Part shown: piece by piece, positions 13,990-17,398 of the stretch
How positions within the stretch are numbered: the first letter of the stretch is position 1
Layout of the letters: the number at the start of each line of letters is the position of its first letter
From: JAIOPA01 sp046076045
GTDB taxonomy: Bacteria; Eisenbacteria; RBG-16-71-46
Direction: 5' to 3'
NCBI GenBank assembly: GCA_046076045.1
Contig: JBJTRI010000001.1
Span: 1 to 17,398 of the forward strand
Length of the DNA: 17,398 nt
Notes under the pieces: model-generated
Seen by the model: only the letters and a program-made list of their open reading frames with translations
Database searches by the model: none
Told to the model about the DNA's origin: nothing
Program-made: the position numbers and the translations under genes

Positions 13990-14358
13990 GTGCCGACTTT
14001 GAGCCAGCTCGTCCGTCATGGGCGGCGGCCACAGAAGACCAAGACGGGCGCGCCTGCACTCAAGGCCTGCCCGCAGAAGCGTGGCGTTTGCACCCGCGTG
14101 TACACGACCACGCCCAAGAAGCCGAATTCCGCGCTCCGCAAGGTGGCGCGCGTTCGCCTCACCAATGGTATCGAAGTCACTGCCTACATCCCTGGCGAGG
14201 GCCACAACCTGCAGGAGCACTCGATCGTGCTCATTCGCGGGGGCCGCGTGAAGGACCTTCCCGGCGTGCGCTACCACATCGTGCGCGGCACGTTGGATGC
14301 CAGCGGAGTCAACGGCCGGAAGCAGAGCCGGTCCAAGTACGGCACCAAGTCCAAGTAG
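13990..14358 (+). CDS. rpsL: 30S ribosomal protein uS12
   Basis: 122 residues. uS12 sits at the decoding centre and controls accuracy. GTG 13990 is the start, because the product then begins MPTLSQLVR as in the family; only GGGGG (13978-13982) serves as ribosome binding site, 7 nt upstream. The core CPQKRGVCTRVYTTTPKKPNSALRK-type block is intact, with Lys43 and Lys88 (streptomycin-related positions) in the wild-type state, and Asp89, the residue methylthiolated by RimO in E. coli, is present in GGRVKDLPG. It is the first gene of the str operon, followed by rpsG after 98 nt. Confidence 0.98.
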   Translation: MPTLSQLVRHGRRPQKTKTGAPALKACPQKRGVCTRVYTTTPKKPNSALRKVARVRLTNGIEVTAYIPGEGHNLQEHSIVLIRGGRVKDLPGVRYHIVRGTLDASGVNGRKQSRSKYGTKSK

Positions 14359-14373
14359 TCCGAAGCAACGCCT

Positions 14374-14400
14374 GCGTCCGGGCCTCGCTGGCCCGTGCGT
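14374..14400 (+). promoter_or_regulatory. Hairpin between rpsL and rpsG (possible S7 site)
   Basis: CGGGCC (14379-14384) pairs with GGCCCG (14390-14395), loop TCGCT. Beyond one C-T mismatch the stem continues outward with 14374-14377 against 14397-14400, with wobbles. In E. coli the rpsL-rpsG gap is the binding site for the autogenous repressor S7, and this 98-nt gap is of similar size. Sequence similarity to the E. coli site was not established. Confidence 0.4.
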
Positions 14401-14456
14401 GAGCGTGTCGCCGCCCGTGCCCTTTCGGCGCGCGCGGAGTAGAGAGGAATTGCCCG

Positions 14457-14927
14457 ATGCCTCGTAAAGGCTATACCGCGCGTCGCGAAGCGGCCGCGGA
14501 CCCCAAGTACGATAGCGTGCTCGTGACCCGTTTCATCAACGCGATCATGACCGGCGGCAAGCGGTCGACTGCCGAGGGCCACTTCTACAAGGCCATGGCG
14601 ATGATCGAGGAGAAGACGGGGCAGGAGGCGATGGCCGTCCTCAAGCAGGCCATGAACAACGTGAAGCCGGTGCTCGAGGTGAAGTCGCGCCGCGTCGGTG
14701 GCGCGAACTACCAGGTGCCGGTCGAGGTCCGTCCGGATCGCCGCAATGCGCTGGCGACCCGTTGGATCATCACCTTCGCGCGTGGTCGCGCCGACCACAC
14801 GTTCGCGGAGAAGTTCGCGAGCGAGATCATGGCGGCGGCTCGCAACGAGGGTGGCGCCGTGAAGAAGCGCGAGGATACGCACAAGATGGCGGAGGCCAAC
14901 AAGGCCTTCGCGCACTACCGCTGGTAA
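14457..14927 (+). CDS. rpsG: 30S ribosomal protein uS7
   Basis: 156 residues, typical length. uS7 nucleates assembly of the 30S head and touches E-site tRNA. It starts MPRKGYTARRE, with the conserved FINAIMTGGKRSTAE (26-40), the beta-hairpin region containing KSRRVGGANYQVPVEVRP (76-93), and RNALATRWIITFAR (96-109). It ends with the basic helix GGAVKKREDTHKMAEANKAFAHYRW. AGAGAGGA (14441-14448) lies 8 nt before the ATG. In the str operon it may act as the repressor that binds the preceding gap (known in E. coli, not shown here). Confidence 0.98.
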   Translation: MPRKGYTARREAAADPKYDSVLVTRFINAIMTGGKRSTAEGHFYKAMAMIEEKTGQEAMAVLKQAMNNVKPVLEVKSRRVGGANYQVPVEVRPDRRNALATRWIITFARGRADHTFAEKFASEIMAAARNEGGAVKKREDTHKMAEANKAFAHYRW

Positions 14928-14941
14928 CGCGATCGTGACCA

Positions 14942-14962
14942 AGGTCGGCCTCGTGCCGACCT
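14942..14962 (+). other. Hairpin between rpsG and fusA
   Basis: AGGTCGGC (14942-14949) pairs perfectly with GCCGACCT (14955-14962), loop CTCGT, 14 nt after the rpsG stop. The whole gap is 164 nt, long for an operon, and holds no other gene. No T-run follows. A partial terminator or processing site is possible. I saw no convincing separate promoter for fusA in the rest of the gap. Confidence 0.5.
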
Positions 14963-15091
14963 GGGCCCCACCGGGGTGACCCGGGACGCCTTCCATGCTC
15001 ACGACCGTACGAACGTCCCATCACCGCACTTTCCTCACCGAAAGGCAGGTGGTGTACCCGAAGTCCCGAACATACCGAGGGATTTGAGCCC

Positions 15092-17170
<2,079 letters not shown>

Positions 17171-17182
17171 CCACTCCCGGGC

Positions 17183-17205
17183 GCGCACCGGTCCGCCGGT
17201 GACGC
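17183..17205 (+). other. Hairpin between fusA and tuf copy 2
   Basis: CACCGG (17186-17191) pairs with CCGGTG (17196-17201) around TCCG. Past a bulged A (17202) it is extended by GCG/CGC (17183-17185/17203-17205). It lies 12 nt after the fusA stop with no T-run. Probably an mRNA stability or processing element; the role is not visible. Confidence 0.4.
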
Positions 17206-17261
17206 AGCCCTGAATCTTTCCAGACACGAACGGACAATCCCGTCACCACGGAGGAGAAGCG

Positions 17262-17398
17262 ATGGCGAAGGCGAAGTTCGAGCGCACGAAGCCGCACGTG
17301 AACGTCGGCACGATCGGCCACGTCGACCACGGCAAGACGACGTTGACGGCGGCGATCACGACGGTGCTGGCCAAGAAGGGCATGGCGCAGGCGCGCGC
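17262..17398 (+). CDS. tuf: Elongation factor Tu (second copy, cut by window end)
   Basis: The first 45 codons plus two bases are present; the rest lies outside the window. The product starts MAKAKFERTKPHVNVG and carries GHVDHGKT at 19-26. Compared with the copy at 172 it differs at 10 of 137 bases, nine codons in all, with one amino acid change (Asn9 to Thr). GGAGGAG (17250-17256) is a stronger ribosome binding site than that of copy 1, with 5 nt to the ATG. It is the last visible gene of the str operon, in the tufA position. Confidence 0.98.
   Translation, partial: MAKAKFERTKPHVNVGTIGHVDHGKTTLTAAITTVLAKKGMAQAR

Noticed and set aside
14928..15091. Separate promoter for fusA in the 164-nt gap
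   Set aside because: No pair of -35/-10 boxes with acceptable spacing was found; the gap holds a hairpin but otherwise appears to be read through from rpsG.

Overview
The window is one GC-rich stretch (roughly two thirds G+C by eye) coding entirely on the + strand. It is the bacterial translation/transcription core cluster: tRNA-Thr, tuf, rpmG, tRNA-Trp, secE, nusG, rplK, an unrecognised small gene, rplA, rplJ, rplL, rpoB, rpoC, then the str operon rpsL, rpsG, fusA and a second tuf copy cut by the window end. Every long reading frame on the other strand is a shadow of a conserved + strand gene.

The organism looks like a high-GC Gram-negative-type bacterium. RpoC carries a long sandwich-hybrid insert in the trigger loop and RpoB has charged lineage insertions, both as in Proteobacteria and the Fibrobacteres/Chlorobi/Bacteroidetes/Gemmatimonadota region of the tree. 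EF-G has 692 residues. I would guess a Gemmatimonadota- or Eisenbacteria-like lineage, but this is not settled from sequence alone.

Layout: 21-1903 holds tRNA-Thr(GGT), tuf, rpmG (49 aa), tRNA-Trp(CCA) and secE, so elongation factor, tRNAs and secretion component are interleaved. 1971-5108 holds nusG, rplK, a 66-residue acidic protein of unknown function, and rplA-rplJ-rplL (the L1 stalk and the L10/L12 stalk). 5218-13487 holds rpoB and rpoC, closed by an 11-bp GC hairpin. 13488-13989 is the only long gap: it begins with that hairpin, continues with about 300 nt without a gene but with two short palindromes, then has a promoter with a perfect TTGACA box and a C-rich discriminator, and a structured leader. 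13990-17398 is the str operon.

The gene content is ordinary housekeeping and I see no mobile element, CRISPR array or new multi-gene system. The points most worth a second look are: the small gene between rplK and rplA; a hairpin just before rplA that resembles the L1 binding site of 23S rRNA and overlaps the rplA ribosome binding site; an Asn in RpoB at the position of E. coli His526 (rifampicin pocket); strong GC hairpins in most gaps between genes; and the str operon leader.
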